Origin: Paraburkholderia monticola | Lineage (GTDB): Bacteria; Pseudomonadota; Gammaproteobacteria; Burkholderiales; Burkholderiaceae | Direction of reading: 5' to 3' | Length of the DNA: 64,000 bases | Assembly (NCBI RefSeq): GCF_001580545.1 | Contig: NZ_LRBG01000004.1 | Span: forward strand, 186,001-250,000 | Part shown: piece by piece, positions 1 through 11,591 of the stretch | Layout: the number at the start of each line of letters is the position of its first letter | Position numbering within the stretch: position 1 is the stretch's first letter | Program-made: the position numbers and the translations under genes | The notes under the pieces: model-generated | What the model was told of the DNA's origin: nothing | The model's input: only the letters and a program-made list of their open reading frames with translations | Databases searched by the model: none

Positions 1-517
1 CCGTGCGGAAGTCGGCCGAGCCGCCGCCTTCGACCATGTAGCACGCGAGCGTCCACGGACTGCCTGAGAAGCCGATCAGGGGCACGCGCTGGCGGCCTTG
101 CGCGTCCTTCAGCGCCGAGCGGATTTCACGCACGGCGTCGGTCACGTAGCGCAGTGTCGCGTCGATGTCGGGCACCGCCAGGCGCGCGACGTCGTCTTCA
201 GTGCGCACCGGACGCGCAAACTTCGGACCCTCGCCGTTGACGAACTCGAGACCGAGGCCCATCGCGTCGGGCACGGTCAGGATGTCGGAAAACAGGATCG
301 CGGCGTCGAGCGGATAGCGATCGAGCGGCTGCAACGTGACTTCCGTCGCGAAAGCCGGGTTCTTCGCGAGGCCGAGGAAACTGCCCGCGCGGCCGCGCGT
401 GGCGTTGTATTCCGGCAGATAGCGGCCCGCCTGACGCATCAGCCAGATTGGCGTGTAGTCGGTCGGCTGGCGCAGCAGCGCGCGCAGGAAAGTGTCGTTC
501 AGGAGTTGATGGGCCAC
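1..517 (-). CDS. hemE: Uroporphyrinogen decarboxylase, 5' part (gene runs off the left edge)
   Basis: Heme biosynthesis enzyme that removes the four acetate carboxyls of uroporphyrinogen III to give coproporphyrinogen III in the cytosol. About 172 N-terminal residues are visible. The conserved N-terminal block [10 protein letters not shown] sits at residues 28-37, an FSDIL motif follows near residue 75, and [10 protein letters not shown] lies near the truncated end. The start is taken as GTG at 517 (reads M-A-H-Q-L-L-N), which matches the N-terminus of Burkholderia HemE; no ATG fits better. The 3' half is outside the window. hemE is usually found upstream of the atp/par region in this group, which fits the rest of the window. 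Confidence 0.95.
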   Translation of the reverse strand, partial: MAHQLLNDTFLRALLRQPTDYTPIWLMRQAGRYLPEYNATRGRAGSFLGLAKNPAFATEVTLQPLDRYPLDAAILFSDILTVPDAMGLGLEFVNGEGPKFARPVRTEDDVARLAVPDIDATLRYVTDAVREIRSALKDAQGRQRVPLIGFSGSPWTLACYMVEGGGSADFRT

Positions 518-793
518 GTTGCGTGCGACTGGAGAGCGGAGGACAAGCGAGCATTTTACCGGACGCGGCTCAGGACATCGCGTGTGGCGGGGTAATCATT
601 GTGGCGACGACGCGTCTCGCGAAGCGGATGGGGAGCCGCTAGCCCGCCCCTGGAAAACCGGCAACCCGCCAGGCGCGGTGGGCTGTCTCGCGCTACCCGG
701 TTCGCCCTGGCTGAACGGCGGATGTTCAAGCCGGCGCTGTCAAGCTACTATCCGACAGCCTTACCAACCAATAACACACCACAAGGAGACTTG

Positions 794-1585
794 ATGAAGA
801 AGGCAGCACTCGCAATGCTCGGCGCGCTCGCCGGCGTCCTGATGCATGTCGGCGTGGCCAGCGCGCAAAACGCCGCGGCCGCGCCGTCCAGGCTCGACGA
901 CATCATCAGCCGGGGCACGCTGCGCGCCTGCACGACCGGCGACTACAAGCCGTACTCGTTCTTGAGGAGCGATGGTCAGTTCGAGGGCATCGATATCGAC
1001 ATGGCGGAGTCGCTCGCGAAGTCGCTCGGCGTGAAGGTCGAAATCGTCAAGACGTCGTGGTCGAACCTGATGAACGACTTCGTCGCGAAGTGCGACATCG
1101 GCATTGGCGGCGTGTCGCCAACGCTCGAGCGCCAGAAGCACGCGTTCTTCACGCAGGCTTACATGATCGACGGCAAGACGCCGATCGTCCGCTGCGACGA
1201 CGTCAACAAATATCAGACGGTCGCGCAGATCGATCAACCGTCCACGCGAGTGATCGTCAACCCGGGCGGCACCAACGAGAAATTCGCGAAGCAATATTTC
1301 CCCCATGCGAACGTGACCGTTTATCCGGACAACGTGACGATCTTCAAGCAGATTCTTGCAGGCAAGGCCGACGTGATGGTGACGGACGCGTCGGAGACCC
1401 TGCTGCAACAGAAGCTGAATCCGGGCCTGTGCTCGGTGCATCCGGACAAGCCGTTCCAGTATGGCGAAAAGGCATGGCTGCTGCCCCGCGGCGACGTCGC
1501 GTTCCAGCAGTACGTCGATCAGTGGCTGCATCTCGCGCGAGCGACCGGCGAGTATCAGGCCATTTCGGATAAGTGGCTGAAATAG
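794..1585 (+). CDS. pheC: Periplasmic cyclohexadienyl dehydratase-like protein (PheC / solute-binding family 3)
   Basis: 263-residue exported protein of the type II periplasmic binding-protein fold. The N-terminus MKKAALAMLG...VASAQ is a clear signal peptide of about 24 residues. The mature part carries TTGDYKPYSF at 47-56, a PTLERQ block near 109-114 and GGTNEKF at 158-164, then VTIFKQILAGKADVM and YVDQWLH near the C-terminus. These blocks match Pseudomonas PheC, in which the Glu of the GTNE motif is, as I recall, the catalytic acid that converts prephenate or arogenate to phenylpyruvate or phenylalanine. A simple amino-acid binding protein is the alternative, but no permease or ATPase gene is adjacent, which favours an enzyme. 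An AAGGAG ribosome site lies 7 bases before the ATG. It stands alone, divergent from hemE. Confidence 0.7.
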   Translation: MKKAALAMLGALAGVLMHVGVASAQNAAAAPSRLDDIISRGTLRACTTGDYKPYSFLRSDGQFEGIDIDMAESLAKSLGVKVEIVKTSWSNLMNDFVAKCDIGIGGVSPTLERQKHAFFTQAYMIDGKTPIVRCDDVNKYQTVAQIDQPSTRVIVNPGGTNEKFAKQYFPHANVTVYPDNVTIFKQILAGKADVMVTDASETLLQQKLNPGLCSVHPDKPFQYGEKAWLLPRGDVAFQQYVDQWLHLARATGEYQAISDKWLK

Positions 1586-2031
1586 GGGCACTGCCGCACT
1601 GCAGGCTGACCGTGGCGGTTTGTTGCGACAAGGCATGGGCGGCCTGCGCAACCCGGACGCTTTTATGCCGAGCCGACAAGATGATGTAACCAAGGGCGAC
1701 GTCGTCGGCTCGAAACCCTGATCTGATCGGATTTATGGATGGATCATTCGCCCCTTTTTATAGGGGATGATTCGGCGCGTGGCTTGCGACATTCGACCGC
1801 CGGCTTTCTCCAACTTGCGACGTATTTCGGGGCAGGGTCGCAACTCTTGTAACAACGGGGATGCGCTGCTCGAATGGTGCACATGCAACCATTTCATGCC
1901 GAATGCGCACCCTAATTTGCACCGCGATATGCGTCGCGAATGGCATCAATCATGCGTATGAAATTGCGTCGCAGTCATCGGTAATAATTGCTTCTTGATA
2001 GTTTTATTTTAGAAATAAATCCCGCAGCGCC

Positions 2032-2196
2032 TTATCTGGCGGGCGTTACAACCTGAAACACTTTGTTACCGCCTTCGTAGGTTAATTCGCCCACAATGCC
2101 CTCAACGGTTTCAACACGGATGTGGCTGGGTGCGTAGTGTGAGCGGATACCATGCACTTGCCGGTCGGCGCCAGCCGAAGCCCTGTGAAGGGGCAT
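2032..2196 (-). CDS. Possible 54-residue small protein antisense to the candidate RNA (unrecognised)
   Basis: The minus-strand frame is open from an in-frame TAA at 2286 to the TAA at 2032-2034. Taking the ATG at 2196 gives 54 residues. The C-terminal half (RVETVEGIVGELTYEG, then NKVFQVVTPAR) looks like alternating beta-strand sequence and uses codons unusual for this genome (TTA, GTA, AGA). I recognise no family. There is no good ribosome site before the ATG, and the frame overlaps the hairpin series on the other strand, so it may be a chance frame. Confidence 0.25.
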   Translation of the reverse strand: MPLHRASAGADRQVHGIRSHYAPSHIRVETVEGIVGELTYEGGNKVFQVVTPAR

Positions 2197-2312
2197 CCCT
2201 GCTGGGGCCGTAGTCGACGCAGGGTCGTCGTGATAACCGTCCCATCTTTGGTCTCCTCGCGCTAACCCCGTAGCGTGTGGTTTTTAGCGGGCTCCAGGCC
2301 CGCTTTTTTTTC
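2160..2312 (+). ncRNA. Candidate structured small RNA (unrecognised)
   Basis: Five short perfect hairpins occur in a row: TCGGC-gcca-GCCGA (2165-2178), CCCT-gtga-AGGG with a GNRA-type loop (2181-2192), CCC-tgct-GGG (2197-2206), CGACG-cagggt-CGTCG (2215-2230) and CGCTA-accccg-TAGCG (2260-2275). They are followed by an intrinsic terminator with nine U on the plus strand only. Nothing is encoded downstream on this strand, so the terminator must end a transcript arising in the interval or read-through from pheC. Short plus-strand frames exist (for example a 37-codon ATG frame from 2151) but resemble nothing I know. It does not show the conserved elements of RNase P RNA, tmRNA or SRP RNA. The 5' end is unknown; an AT-rich promoter-like stretch lies at 1985-2020. 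Confidence 0.45.
2286..2312 (+). terminator. Intrinsic terminator
   Basis: AGCGGGC (2286-2292), loop TCCAG, GCCCGCT (2298-2304), then an unbroken T run to 2312. The asymmetry of the T run places it on the plus strand. Confidence 0.85.
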
Positions 2313-2411
2313 GTCTGCTCAAACGTTTGCGCGACGAATTAATCGTCGCGCAACGCCTGTTACTCTCCCTCCATTTTTGCTCTTATGGGCTGCGCGATAT
2401 GCCGCGGCACA

Positions 2412-4142
2412 TCATGCCGTCTTGTCTTCGTTGAGCTTCAATTCGCCGATCATCCGTTCTCGCATCACAAATTTCTGCACTTTCCCGGTCACGGTCATCG
2501 GTAGTTCGTCGACGAAGCGGATATATCGCGGCACCTTGTAGTGAGCGATCTGTCCCTGACAGAACTGCTGAATCTCTTCGACCGTCGCCTGTTCGCCCGC
2601 TCGCAGCACGATCCACGCGCATACTTCCTCGCCGTATCGGGAATCGGGCACGCCGAACACCTGCGCGCTCTGGATTTTTGGATGGCGAAACAGAAACTCC
2701 TCGATCTCGCGCGGATAGATGTTCTCGCCGCCGCGAATCAGCATGTCCTTCAAGCGCCCGACGATGTTGCAGTAGCCCTCGGCATCGAGCGTCGCCAGAT
2801 CGCCCGTGTGCATCCAGCCATCGACGATGCTCTCGCGCGTCTTCGCGTCGTCGTCCCAATAGCCGAGCATCACCGAGTAGCCGCGTGTGCACAACTCGCC
2901 CGTTTCGCCAATTGGCACGATATTGCCGAGCGGATCGACGATTTTCACCTCGAGATGCGGCTGGATGCGGCCGACGGTCGTCGTGCGCTTGTCGAGCGGA
3001 TCGGTCGTCGAACTCTGGAACGACACCGGACTCGTCTCGGTCATGCCATAGGCGATCGTGATCTCGTTCAGGTGCATTTTCGAGACGACCTTCTTCATCG
3101 TCTCGATCGGGCACGGCGAGCCCGCCATGATGCCGGTGCGCAGGCGGGAGAGGTCGTACGAGGCGAAGCTCGGATGGTCGAGTTCAGCGATGAACATCGT
3201 CGGCACGCCGTGCAGCGCGGTGCATTTTTCCTCCGCGGTCGCCGAGAGCGTCGCCGCCGGATCAAAGCCCTCACCGGGAAACACCATGTTCGCGCCGACC
3301 GACACGCACGCGAGCACCGCCAGCACCATCCCGAAACAGTGGTAGAGCGGCACTGGAATGCACAGGCCGTCCTGCTCGCTGAGCCGCATCGCCATCGCGA
3401 TGTAGCGCGCGTTGTTCACCACGTTGCGGTGTGTCAGCGTCGCGCCCTTGGGATTGCCCGTCGTGCCGCTCGTGAACTGGATGTTGATCGGCTCCCGGCA
3501 CGACAGCGTAGCGCCGATCGCATCGAGCCGGGCGGCATCGAACGACGCGCGCCCGCGCTCGATCACGTCGGAAAAGCTCAGCATGCCCGGCGTTTCCGTG
3601 TCGCACATGCGAATCACGTACCGTAGCTCCGGCAGCCGCGCGGCACGCAACTCGCCGGGCGCCTGCACGGCCAGTTCGGGGGCGAGCTCCTGAAGCATTT
3701 CAAGGTACATCGACGTCTTGAAGCGCTCGGCACTGATGATCGCCTTGCAACCGGATTTGTTCAGCGCGTATTCGAGCTCCGCAAGCCGGTAGGCCGGATT
3801 GATGTTGACGAGAATCGCACCGATACGCGCGGTGGCGAACTGCGTCAGCAGCCACTCGACACGATTGGGCGACCAGATGCCGACGCGATCGCCCTTCGTG
3901 ATACCGAGCGCAAGCAGCCCGGCGGCGAGCACATCCACCTCCTGCGCGAATTCGCTCCAGGTCCAACGGATGCCCTGCTCGCGAAACACCACCGCCGGCC
4001 GGTCGGGAAAGCGTGCGACGGTGTCGCACAGGAACTCGCCGACGGTTGCTTCGCTCAACGGATTTTCAGTCGACCCGCGCACATACGACAGTCCGTCCGC
4101 GGGTTCGATGAGTGCACCTTCGCCCGAGCTATGCGTTGCCAT
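2412..4142 (-). CDS. AMP-dependent acyl-CoA synthetase (ANL superfamily)
   Basis: 576-residue enzyme that activates a carboxylic acid, probably a medium or long fatty acid, to its acyl-CoA through an acyl-AMP. Motifs in order: phosphate-binding [10 protein letters not shown] (about 222-231), YGMTETSP, the GWMHTGDLA motif, [16 protein letters not shown] around 460-475 (hinge and A8 motif) and TGKVQK with the C-terminal catalytic Lys. ATG at 4142 is preferred because GGAG lies 8-9 bases upstream; an in-frame ATG at 4175 has no ribosome site. Within the superfamily it looks most like the FadD-type/AlkK group common in Burkholderia, but substrate length cannot be read from sequence. It is a single gene downstream of the atp operon terminator. 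Confidence 0.85.
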   Translation of the reverse strand: MATHSSGEGALIEPADGLSYVRGSTENPLSEATVGEFLCDTVARFPDRPAVVFREQGIRWTWSEFAQEVDVLAAGLLALGITKGDRVGIWSPNRVEWLLTQFATARIGAILVNINPAYRLAELEYALNKSGCKAIISAERFKTSMYLEMLQELAPELAVQAPGELRAARLPELRYVIRMCDTETPGMLSFSDVIERGRASFDAARLDAIGATLSCREPINIQFTSGTTGNPKGATLTHRNVVNNARYIAMAMRLSEQDGLCIPVPLYHCFGMVLAVLACVSVGANMVFPGEGFDPAATLSATAEEKCTALHGVPTMFIAELDHPSFASYDLSRLRTGIMAGSPCPIETMKKVVSKMHLNEITIAYGMTETSPVSFQSSTTDPLDKRTTTVGRIQPHLEVKIVDPLGNIVPIGETGELCTRGYSVMLGYWDDDAKTRESIVDGWMHTGDLATLDAEGYCNIVGRLKDMLIRGGENIYPREIEEFLFRHPKIQSAQVFGVPDSRYGEEVCAWIVLRAGEQATVEEIQQFCQGQIAHYKVPRYIRFVDELPMTVTGKVQKFVMRERMIGELKLNEDKTA

Positions 4143-4325
4143 GGTGTTGTCTCCGTGAGCGCGAGCGCGCTTCATTGAAATGAATTTGAAATCGATTGTG
4201 CACCGGCGCGAATCCGCCCGGCATCAAGTCTTACCCGCAGCGCATCGAGCGGAGCGCGGCGCGCCACGGCCTCTTCTCAAACCCCGTGGAACTTGTCGCC
4301 CTTTACGTAAACGTCAACTGAACAT

Positions 4326-4355
4326 CAAAAAAAAGCAGCCGCGCGGGCTGCTTTC
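4326..4355 (-). terminator. Terminator of the atp operon
   Basis: On the minus strand AAAGCAGCC, loop CGCGC, GGCTGCTTT followed by a run of T (read as A 4327-4334 on the plus strand). It lies 18 bp past the atpC stop. Confidence 0.9.
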
Positions 4356-4372
4356 TTCTGCTACGAACTGCT

Positions 4373-4798
4373 TTAGTGCTGGCCGCGCAGCTTGCGCAGA
4401 CGCTGGATTGCCGCGAGCTGAGCCGTCGCGTATGCGAGTTCCGCCTGTGCGGTCGCGTACTCGAGGTTCGAGCCCGTGTTCTGCAGCGCCTCTTCTGCAC
4501 GCTTGCGTGCGGCTTCGGCCTTGGCTTCGTCGAGATCCTTGCCGCGAATCGCGGTGTCGGCGAGAACCGTCACTGCGCCCGGCTGGACTTCGAGGATGCC
4601 GCCGGCGACGAACACGAACTCTTCTTCGCCGTTTTCAACTTCGATGCGCACCGCACCCGGACGGATCCGCGTGATGAGCGGCGTGTGGCCCGGCAGAATG
4701 CCGAGTTCACCCGCTTCGCCTGGCAGCGCGACGAACTTCGCCTGGCCCGAAAAGATTTCCTCTTCGGCGCTGACGACGTCTACTTTAATGGTTGCCAT
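4373..4798 (-). CDS. atpC: ATP synthase epsilon subunit
   Basis: 141-residue central-stalk subunit of F1, involved in coupling and in inhibition of ATP hydrolysis. The N-terminal beta-sandwich is evident ([31 protein letters not shown] at about 25-41), followed by the C-terminal helical hairpin rich in Ala, Glu and Lys with [16 protein letters not shown] at the end. AGGAG lies 9 bases before the ATG. It is the last gene of the operon, separated from atpD by 158 bp that contain a hairpin element also found between atpA and atpG. Confidence 0.97.
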   Translation of the reverse strand: MATIKVDVVSAEEEIFSGQAKFVALPGEAGELGILPGHTPLITRIRPGAVRIEVENGEEEFVFVAGGILEVQPGAVTVLADTAIRGKDLDEAKAEAARKRAEEALQNTGSNLEYATAQAELAYATAQLAAIQRLRKLRGQH

Positions 4799-4820
4799 AT
4801 GTGTCGACTCCTGTCGACGA

Positions 4821-4862
4821 GAGCTGGCGCTTTTGCGCTTACTCCCGTCCCATACAAGGCGG
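4821..4862 (-). repeat. Intercistronic repeat copy 1 (atpD-atpC)
   Basis: A 42-bp element that aligns without gaps to 7358-7399 with 34 of 42 identical bases, by hand count. It contains GCGCTT twice and can fold weakly. Being repeated at two intercistronic positions of one operon suggests an mRNA stability or processing role. Confidence 0.5.
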
Positions 4863-4956
4863 GTTGAGCGTTAAGGACAGGCGCCGGCTTTGCGTGTCGA
4901 TACATCAACCGTACCGACACGCGCGAGACCCGCGCCCGCTTCGTTACACCCGACCT

Positions 4957-6369
<1,413 letters not shown>

Positions 6370-6451
6370 TCAATTCTTCACTCGCGCAAAGGCGCAGTTT
6401 CTCCGATGGGTGCGCCGCCGGGCGCACACGAGACGATCTGCCTGACCGGGG

Positions 6452-7336
6452 TCAGACAGCCGCCGCTCCACCGACGATTTCCGACAGTTCTTTCGTGATC
6501 GCGGCCTGACGGCTCTTGTTGTATTTGAGCTGCAGATCGTTGATGACCGTCTTCGCGTTGTCCGAAGCGGCCTTCATCGCGACCATACGGGCCGATTGTT
6601 CCGATCCCATGTTTTCCGCGACGGCCTGATAGACCAGCGCTTCGACATAACGCACCAGCAGTTCGTCCACCACGGCCTGCGCGTCCGGCTCGTAGATGTA
6701 GTCCCACTGCGTGCTCGGCGTCGTACCGTCTTCTTCCTTGCGCTCGAACTGGTCCGCCGACAACGGCAGCAGCTGCTCGATCACCGGCTCCTGCTTCATC
6801 GTGTTGATGAAGCGCGTGTACGCGAGGTACACCGCCGAGACCTTCCCTTCCGAGTATAGGTCGAGTTGCACCTTGACGGCGCCGATCAGTTTTTCCAGAT
6901 GCGGCGTATCGCCCAGCTGCACGACATTCGACACGACCTTCGCATGCAGACGGTTCAGAAAGCCCAGACCCTTGCTGCCGATCGCGGTTGCCTCGATCGT
7001 CTTGCCCTGGCCTTCCAGTTCCTTGAACTTCTGCAGCGACGCGCGCAGCACGTTCGTGTTCATCCCGCCGCACAGACCTTTATCGGTCGTAACGAGGATG
7101 AAACCGGCCGCCTTCGCGCCTTCGTTCGTCACCATGAACGGATGACGATACTCGGGGTTCGCACGGCTCATGTGCGCAGCGATATCGCGGACCTTGTCGG
7201 CATACGGGCGAGCAGCGCGCATGCGCTCCTGAGCGCGGCGCATCTTCGATGCGGCCACCATCTCCATCGCTTTCGTGATCTTGCGCGTGTTTTGCACGCT
7301 CTTGATCTTGCCGCGAATTTCCTTCATTCCAGCCAT
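6452..7336 (-). CDS. atpG: ATP synthase gamma subunit
   Basis: 294-residue rotor shaft of F1. The N-terminal helix [22 protein letters not shown] and the C-terminal helix with [15 protein letters not shown] are the conserved coiled-coil parts; the central TTDKGLCGG motif is present. Start at ATG 7336 with AAAGGAG upstream. Confidence 0.97.
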   Translation of the reverse strand: MAGMKEIRGKIKSVQNTRKITKAMEMVAASKMRRAQERMRAARPYADKVRDIAAHMSRANPEYRHPFMVTNEGAKAAGFILVTTDKGLCGGMNTNVLRASLQKFKELEGQGKTIEATAIGSKGLGFLNRLHAKVVSNVVQLGDTPHLEKLIGAVKVQLDLYSEGKVSAVYLAYTRFINTMKQEPVIEQLLPLSADQFERKEEDGTTPSTQWDYIYEPDAQAVVDELLVRYVEALVYQAVAENMGSEQSARMVAMKAASDNAKTVINDLQLKYNKSRQAAITKELSEIVGGAAAV

Positions 7337-7354
7337 TGCTTGCTCCTTTGTCGG

Positions 7355-7399
7355 CCCGAGTTAGCGCTTCAGCGCTTACTCGGGTCCCATGCAAAGCGG
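7355..7399 (-). repeat. Intercistronic hairpin / repeat copy 2 (atpA-atpG)
   Basis: 14-bp arms with one mismatch (7355-7368 and 7371-7384), two-base loop, built around CCCGAG and AGCGCT. The 42 bp from 7358 to 7399 are repeated between atpD and atpC (4821-4862). No U-tract, so it is more likely an mRNA processing or stability element than a terminator. Confidence 0.55.
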
Positions 7400-7476
7400 T
7401 CGAAGCAGCGCGGGAGCATTCGCATGCGGCCCGCGCCGCTTCTAGGTCCGTTTATGCCTTGCGGATCACTCGCGGA

Positions 7477-9018
7477 TCAATAAGCGCCGGACTTCTTGAA
7501 GTCTTTGATGGCCGTGTGCAGCAGGCCTTCGTCGTCCTTCGAGAGTTCCTTGGTATCTTCGATGCGCTTGACCAGGTCAGCATGGCTCGCCTTCAGGTGG
7601 TCGCGCAGGCCCTTCTCAAACGGCAGGACTTGAGCAACTTCGAGGTCGTCGAGATAGCCGTTGTTCGCCGCGAACAGCGACACAGCCAGTTCCCACACCT
7701 GCAGCGGTTGATACTGCGGCTGCTTCAGCAGTTCCGTCACGCGGCGGCCGCGCTCGAGCTGCTTGCGGGTCGCTTCGTCGAGGTCCGATGCGAACTGCGC
7801 GAACGCAGCGAGCTCACGGTACTGCGCGAGGTCGGTACGGATACCGCCCGACAGCTTCTTCACGACCTTCGTCTGAGCCGCGCCACCGACACGCGACACC
7901 GACACGCCAGCGTTAATTGCCGGGCGGATACCTGCGTTGAAGAGGTCGGTTTCCAGGAAGATCTGGCCGTCGGTAATCGAGATCACGTTCGTCGGAACGA
8001 ATGCGGTCACGTCGCCTGCCTGCGTTTCGATGACCGGCAGTGCCGTCAGCGAACCGCTCTTGCCCTTCACTTCACCGTTGGTGAACTTCTCGACGTACTC
8101 TTCCGAGACGCGAGCAGCACGCTCGAGCAGACGCGAGTGCAGATAGAACACGTCACCCGGGTAAGCTTCACGACCCGGCGGACGACGCAGCAGCAGCGAG
8201 ATCTGACGATATGCCCAAGCCTGCTTGGTCAAGTCGTCATAAACGATCAGTGCGTCCTGGCCGCGGTCGCGGAAGTATTCACCCATCGTGCAGCCGGCGT
8301 AGGGTGCGAGGTACTGCATCGCAGCCGAATCCGAAGCCGAAGCGGACACGACGATCGTGTATTCCAGCGCGCCGGTTTCTTCCAGCTTGCGCACCACGTT
8401 CATGATCGACGAAGCCTTCTGGCCGATCGCGACATAGATACAGACGAGGTTCTTGCCCTTCTGGTTGATGATCGCGTCGACTGCGACTGCGGTCTTGCCG
8501 CACTGGCGGTCGCCGATGATCAGCTCACGCTGGCCACGGCCGATCGGCACCATCGCGTCGATCGACTTCAAACCGGTCTGGACCGGTTCCGAAACCGACT
8601 TACGCCAGATCACGCCCGGAGCAATCTTTTCGATTGCATCGGTATGCTTCGCGTTGACCGGGCCCTTGCCGTCGATCGGGTTGCCCAGTGTGTCGACCAC
8701 GCGGCCGAGCAGTTCCGGGCCTACCGGCACTTCGAGAATGCGGCCCGTCGTCTTGACGATGTCGCCTTCCGAAATGTGTTCGTACTCACCCAGAATCACG
8801 GCGCCGACCGAATCGCGCTCGAGGTTCAGTGCGAGACCGAAGGTGTTGCCCGGGAATTCGAGCATTTCGCCCTGCATCACTTCCGACAGGCCGTGGATAC
8901 GCACGATACCGTCGGTCACGGAGATCACGGTGCCCTGGTTGCGAACGTCTGCGCTCGCGTCAAGGCCCTGGATCCGGCTCTTGATCAGCTCGCTGATCTC
9001 AGAGGGATTGAGTTGCAT
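7477..9018 (-). CDS. atpA: ATP synthase alpha subunit
   Basis: 513-residue regulatory, nucleotide-binding subunit of F1. N-terminal [16 protein letters not shown] is typical; the P-loop GDRQCGKTA sits at about 169-177, and [12 protein letters not shown] and [24 protein letters not shown] are present. An AGGAG ribosome site precedes the ATG. It lies between atpH and atpG. Confidence 0.98.
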   Translation of the reverse strand: MQLNPSEISELIKSRIQGLDASADVRNQGTVISVTDGIVRIHGLSEVMQGEMLEFPGNTFGLALNLERDSVGAVILGEYEHISEGDIVKTTGRILEVPVGPELLGRVVDTLGNPIDGKGPVNAKHTDAIEKIAPGVIWRKSVSEPVQTGLKSIDAMVPIGRGQRELIIGDRQCGKTAVAVDAIINQKGKNLVCIYVAIGQKASSIMNVVRKLEETGALEYTIVVSASASDSAAMQYLAPYAGCTMGEYFRDRGQDALIVYDDLTKQAWAYRQISLLLRRPPGREAYPGDVFYLHSRLLERAARVSEEYVEKFTNGEVKGKSGSLTALPVIETQAGDVTAFVPTNVISITDGQIFLETDLFNAGIRPAINAGVSVSRVGGAAQTKVVKKLSGGIRTDLAQYRELAAFAQFASDLDEATRKQLERGRRVTELLKQPQYQPLQVWELAVSLFAANNGYLDDLEVAQVLPFEKGLRDHLKASHADLVKRIEDTKELSKDDEGLLHTAIKDFKKSGAY

Positions 9019-9074
9019 TATTCGCTCCTGATAGTCAATTCTGTTGCGTGCCAGCCGCTAAAGCGCGAGGCGCT

Positions 9075-9614
9075 TCAGGCCGTCAGGGCCGTTTGCATGC
9101 TGGCGAGCCGCGCGCGGACCGAGGTATCGAGCACTTCGTCGCCGACCGTCACGCGTACGCCGCCGATCAGCGATTGATCGACTTCGACCGTCGGCTTCAG
9201 CTTGCGCTTGAACTTGCGTTCGAGGCTTGCGACGAGTTCGTTCAACTGCGCACCTTCGAGCGGGTATGCGCTGACGATCAGCACATCTGCCGCCCCTTCG
9301 CGGGCGTTCTTCAACTCTTCGAACTGCGAGGCGATTTCCGGCAGCAATTGCAGACGATGGTTGTCCACCAGCATTTGCACCAGATTCTTCGCTTGCGCGT
9401 TGTCCTTGAGCGGCGACTGGACCGCAGCCAGCAGCAGATCGCTAACCTGGGTGCGGCTCACTTTCGGGTTCGAGGCGATCGACAGCACTTCGGGCAGACG
9501 CGCAACCTGTGCCAGCTCCTGCACGAGCGTGGACCAGGCGGCGATGTCACCAGCTTCGGCCACGCCAAACAGCGCTTCCGCGTACGGACGGGCGATGGTT
9601 GCAAGTTCGGCCAT
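9075..9614 (-). CDS. atpH: ATP synthase delta subunit
   Basis: 179-residue peripheral-stalk subunit that ties F1 to the b-subunit dimer. N-terminal [15 protein letters not shown] and the C-terminal [26 protein letters not shown] block are the family signatures. It follows atpF with only two bases between stop and start, implying translational coupling. Confidence 0.96.
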   Translation of the reverse strand: MAELATIARPYAEALFGVAEAGDIAAWSTLVQELAQVARLPEVLSIASNPKVSRTQVSDLLLAAVQSPLKDNAQAKNLVQMLVDNHRLQLLPEIASQFEELKNAREGAADVLIVSAYPLEGAQLNELVASLERKFKRKLKPTVEVDQSLIGGVRVTVGDEVLDTSVRARLASMQTALTA

Positions 9615-9616
9615 GA

Positions 9617-10087
9617 TCAGAGCTCGGCTTTCAGTTGATTCAGCAGGTCAGCGTGAGCTGCCTGGTCGACTTCGCGCTTCAGGATCTGTTCAGCGCCCTT
9701 CACAGCGAGTGCAGCGACTTCACCGCGCAGCGTTTCGCGCGCCTTCACGACTTGCTGATCCGCGTCGGCCTTCGCCTGCGCGATGATGCGGGCGGCTTCC
9801 GCCTGTGCCTGTGCCTTGATTTCGTCGGCGACTGCGACAGCGCGCTTTTCAGCGTCGGCGATGCGTTGCTGGCCGTCGTTGCGAGCCTGGGCCAGTTCCT
9901 GGTCGACACGCTTGTGAGCGGCTTCGAGTTCCTGCTTGCCCTTTTCCGCGGCGGACAGACCGTCGGCGATTTTCTTCGCGCGCTCGTCGATGGCGTTGAT
10001 CAGCGGCGGCCACACGAATTTCATCGTGAACCACGCGAGGATCAGGAACACGACCATTTGCGCAAACAGGGTTGCGTTGAGATTCAC
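9617..10087 (-). CDS. atpF: ATP synthase subunit b
   Basis: 156-residue peripheral stalk subunit. One N-terminal membrane helix ([21 protein letters not shown]) is followed by a long charged amphipathic helix rich in Ala, Glu, Lys and Gln that forms the right-handed coiled coil. Start MNLNATLF is the standard beta-proteobacterial N-terminus. Confidence 0.97.
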   Translation of the reverse strand: MNLNATLFAQMVVFLILAWFTMKFVWPPLINAIDERAKKIADGLSAAEKGKQELEAAHKRVDQELAQARNDGQQRIADAEKRAVAVADEIKAQAQAEAARIIAQAKADADQQVVKARETLRGEVAALAVKGAEQILKREVDQAAHADLLNQLKAEL

Positions 10088-10223
10088 GGTGTTTCCTTAA
10101 ACGTTGCTAGTTCGGAAAGTGAAACGGCAAGGCGCTCATCGAATCTGCTCGATCAGCGCCCCAGTACCCGTTCCGCCCTGCGCCTTTACCTGTTATAGCT
10201 CAGGCGCAAACCTCCGAGGAACC

Positions 10224-10517
<294 letters not shown>

Positions 10518-10575
10518 TTAGAACTGGTTGGAACTGGGATTTAAAAAACTACGATTCTTTTGTCGACTGCGCAGG

Positions 10576-11427
10576 TCAGTGCGTGTCGTGTGCCTGGCCG
10601 ATGTACACCAGCGTCAGCATCATGAAAATGAACGCCTGCAGCAGAACGATCAGGATGTGGAAGATTGACCACACTGTGCCGGCGACCACGTGGCCGATGA
10701 AGCCAAGCACCGTCGTGTCCGCACCGAAGCTCCAGAGACTGCCGAGCAGGGCAATCAGCAGGAACAACAGTTCGCCCGCGTACATGTTGCCGAACAGCCG
10801 CATGCCGAGCGAGACCGTCTTCGCGACGAACTCGATGATGTTCAGTGCAAGGTTCGGGATCCACAGCAGCGGATGCGCGCCGAACGGAGCGGACAGCAGC
10901 TCATGCACGAAGCCGCCAGCGCCCTTGATCTTGAAGTTGTAGTAAATCATCAGCACGAACACGCCGAGCGCGATGCCGATCGTGCCGTTCAGGTCGGCGG
11001 TCGGCACGAGGCGGTGGTGCGGAATGACTTCGGAAAGACCCAGCCAGCCGATGACGCGGCCCGGCAGGTCGACGGGAACGAAGTCGAGGGAGTTCATCAG
11101 CGCGACCCAGACGAACACGGTCAGCGCGAGCGGCGCGATAAAGGTGCGCGAGCCGTGGATCATCGCCTTCGATTGATCCTCGACCATTTCGACGAGCATT
11201 TCGATTGCGCACTGGAAACGGCCCGGCACGCCGGACGTTGCCTTGCGGGCTGCCAGATGCAGCACGAAGATCGTGACGAGACCGCACACGATCGACCAGA
11301 AAAGGGTGTCGAGATTCCACACATGGATGTCGAAAATCGACGTCTGGTGCGCGGTGGAAAAGTTCTGCAAGTGGTGCGCGATGTACTCGGACGGATCCAT
11401 TGCGCGCGTGCCTTCGCTAGCTGCCAT
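10576..11427 (-). CDS. atpB: ATP synthase subunit a
   Basis: 283-residue membrane stator subunit that forms the proton half-channels. Several membrane helices are visible; the essential Arg is in VSLGMRLFGNMYAGELL. Start at ATG 11427 (MAASEGTRAMDPSEY) matches other Burkholderia AtpB; ATG 11400 (MDPSEY) is the alternative. The C-terminus reads YIGQAHDTH. Confidence 0.96.
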   Translation of the reverse strand: MAASEGTRAMDPSEYIAHHLQNFSTAHQTSIFDIHVWNLDTLFWSIVCGLVTIFVLHLAARKATSGVPGRFQCAIEMLVEMVEDQSKAMIHGSRTFIAPLALTVFVWVALMNSLDFVPVDLPGRVIGWLGLSEVIPHHRLVPTADLNGTIGIALGVFVLMIYYNFKIKGAGGFVHELLSAPFGAHPLLWIPNLALNIIEFVAKTVSLGMRLFGNMYAGELLFLLIALLGSLWSFGADTTVLGFIGHVVAGTVWSIFHILIVLLQAFIFMMLTLVYIGQAHDTH

Positions 11428-11591
11428 ATCGTTAAAGCCACCCAAATTGTCGAAAATCGTTTGAGGCCGCTCCCGCCGAAATACTCTATTGCGGGAACGC
11501 GCCGGGTGCGGGCCCTGTCTCATCCGCACACCGTGCCGGCGCCACGCGCCGGCCATAAATTCTTTTTGCTGCTATTTTTTGTGCTGCTACC

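Larger units (their letters stand above)
1586..2411. other. Gene-poor interval between pheC and the acyl-CoA synthetase gene
   Basis: No protein gene of recognised family is present. Contents seen: an imperfect hairpin at 1743-1771 (ATCAT-tcg-CCCC, loop, GGGGATGAT) with no U-tract; an AT-rich stretch at about 1975-2022 in a GC-rich setting, with TTGCTT (1988) and TTGATA (1995) as possible -35 elements; a series of hairpins from 2165 to 2275; a strong plus-strand terminator at 2286-2312; and a perfect 11-bp inverted repeat (TTGCGCGACGA / TCGTCGCGCAA, 5-base gap) at about 2328-2354. A minus-strand open frame of 54 codons (2032-2196) is described separately. Confidence 0.7.
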
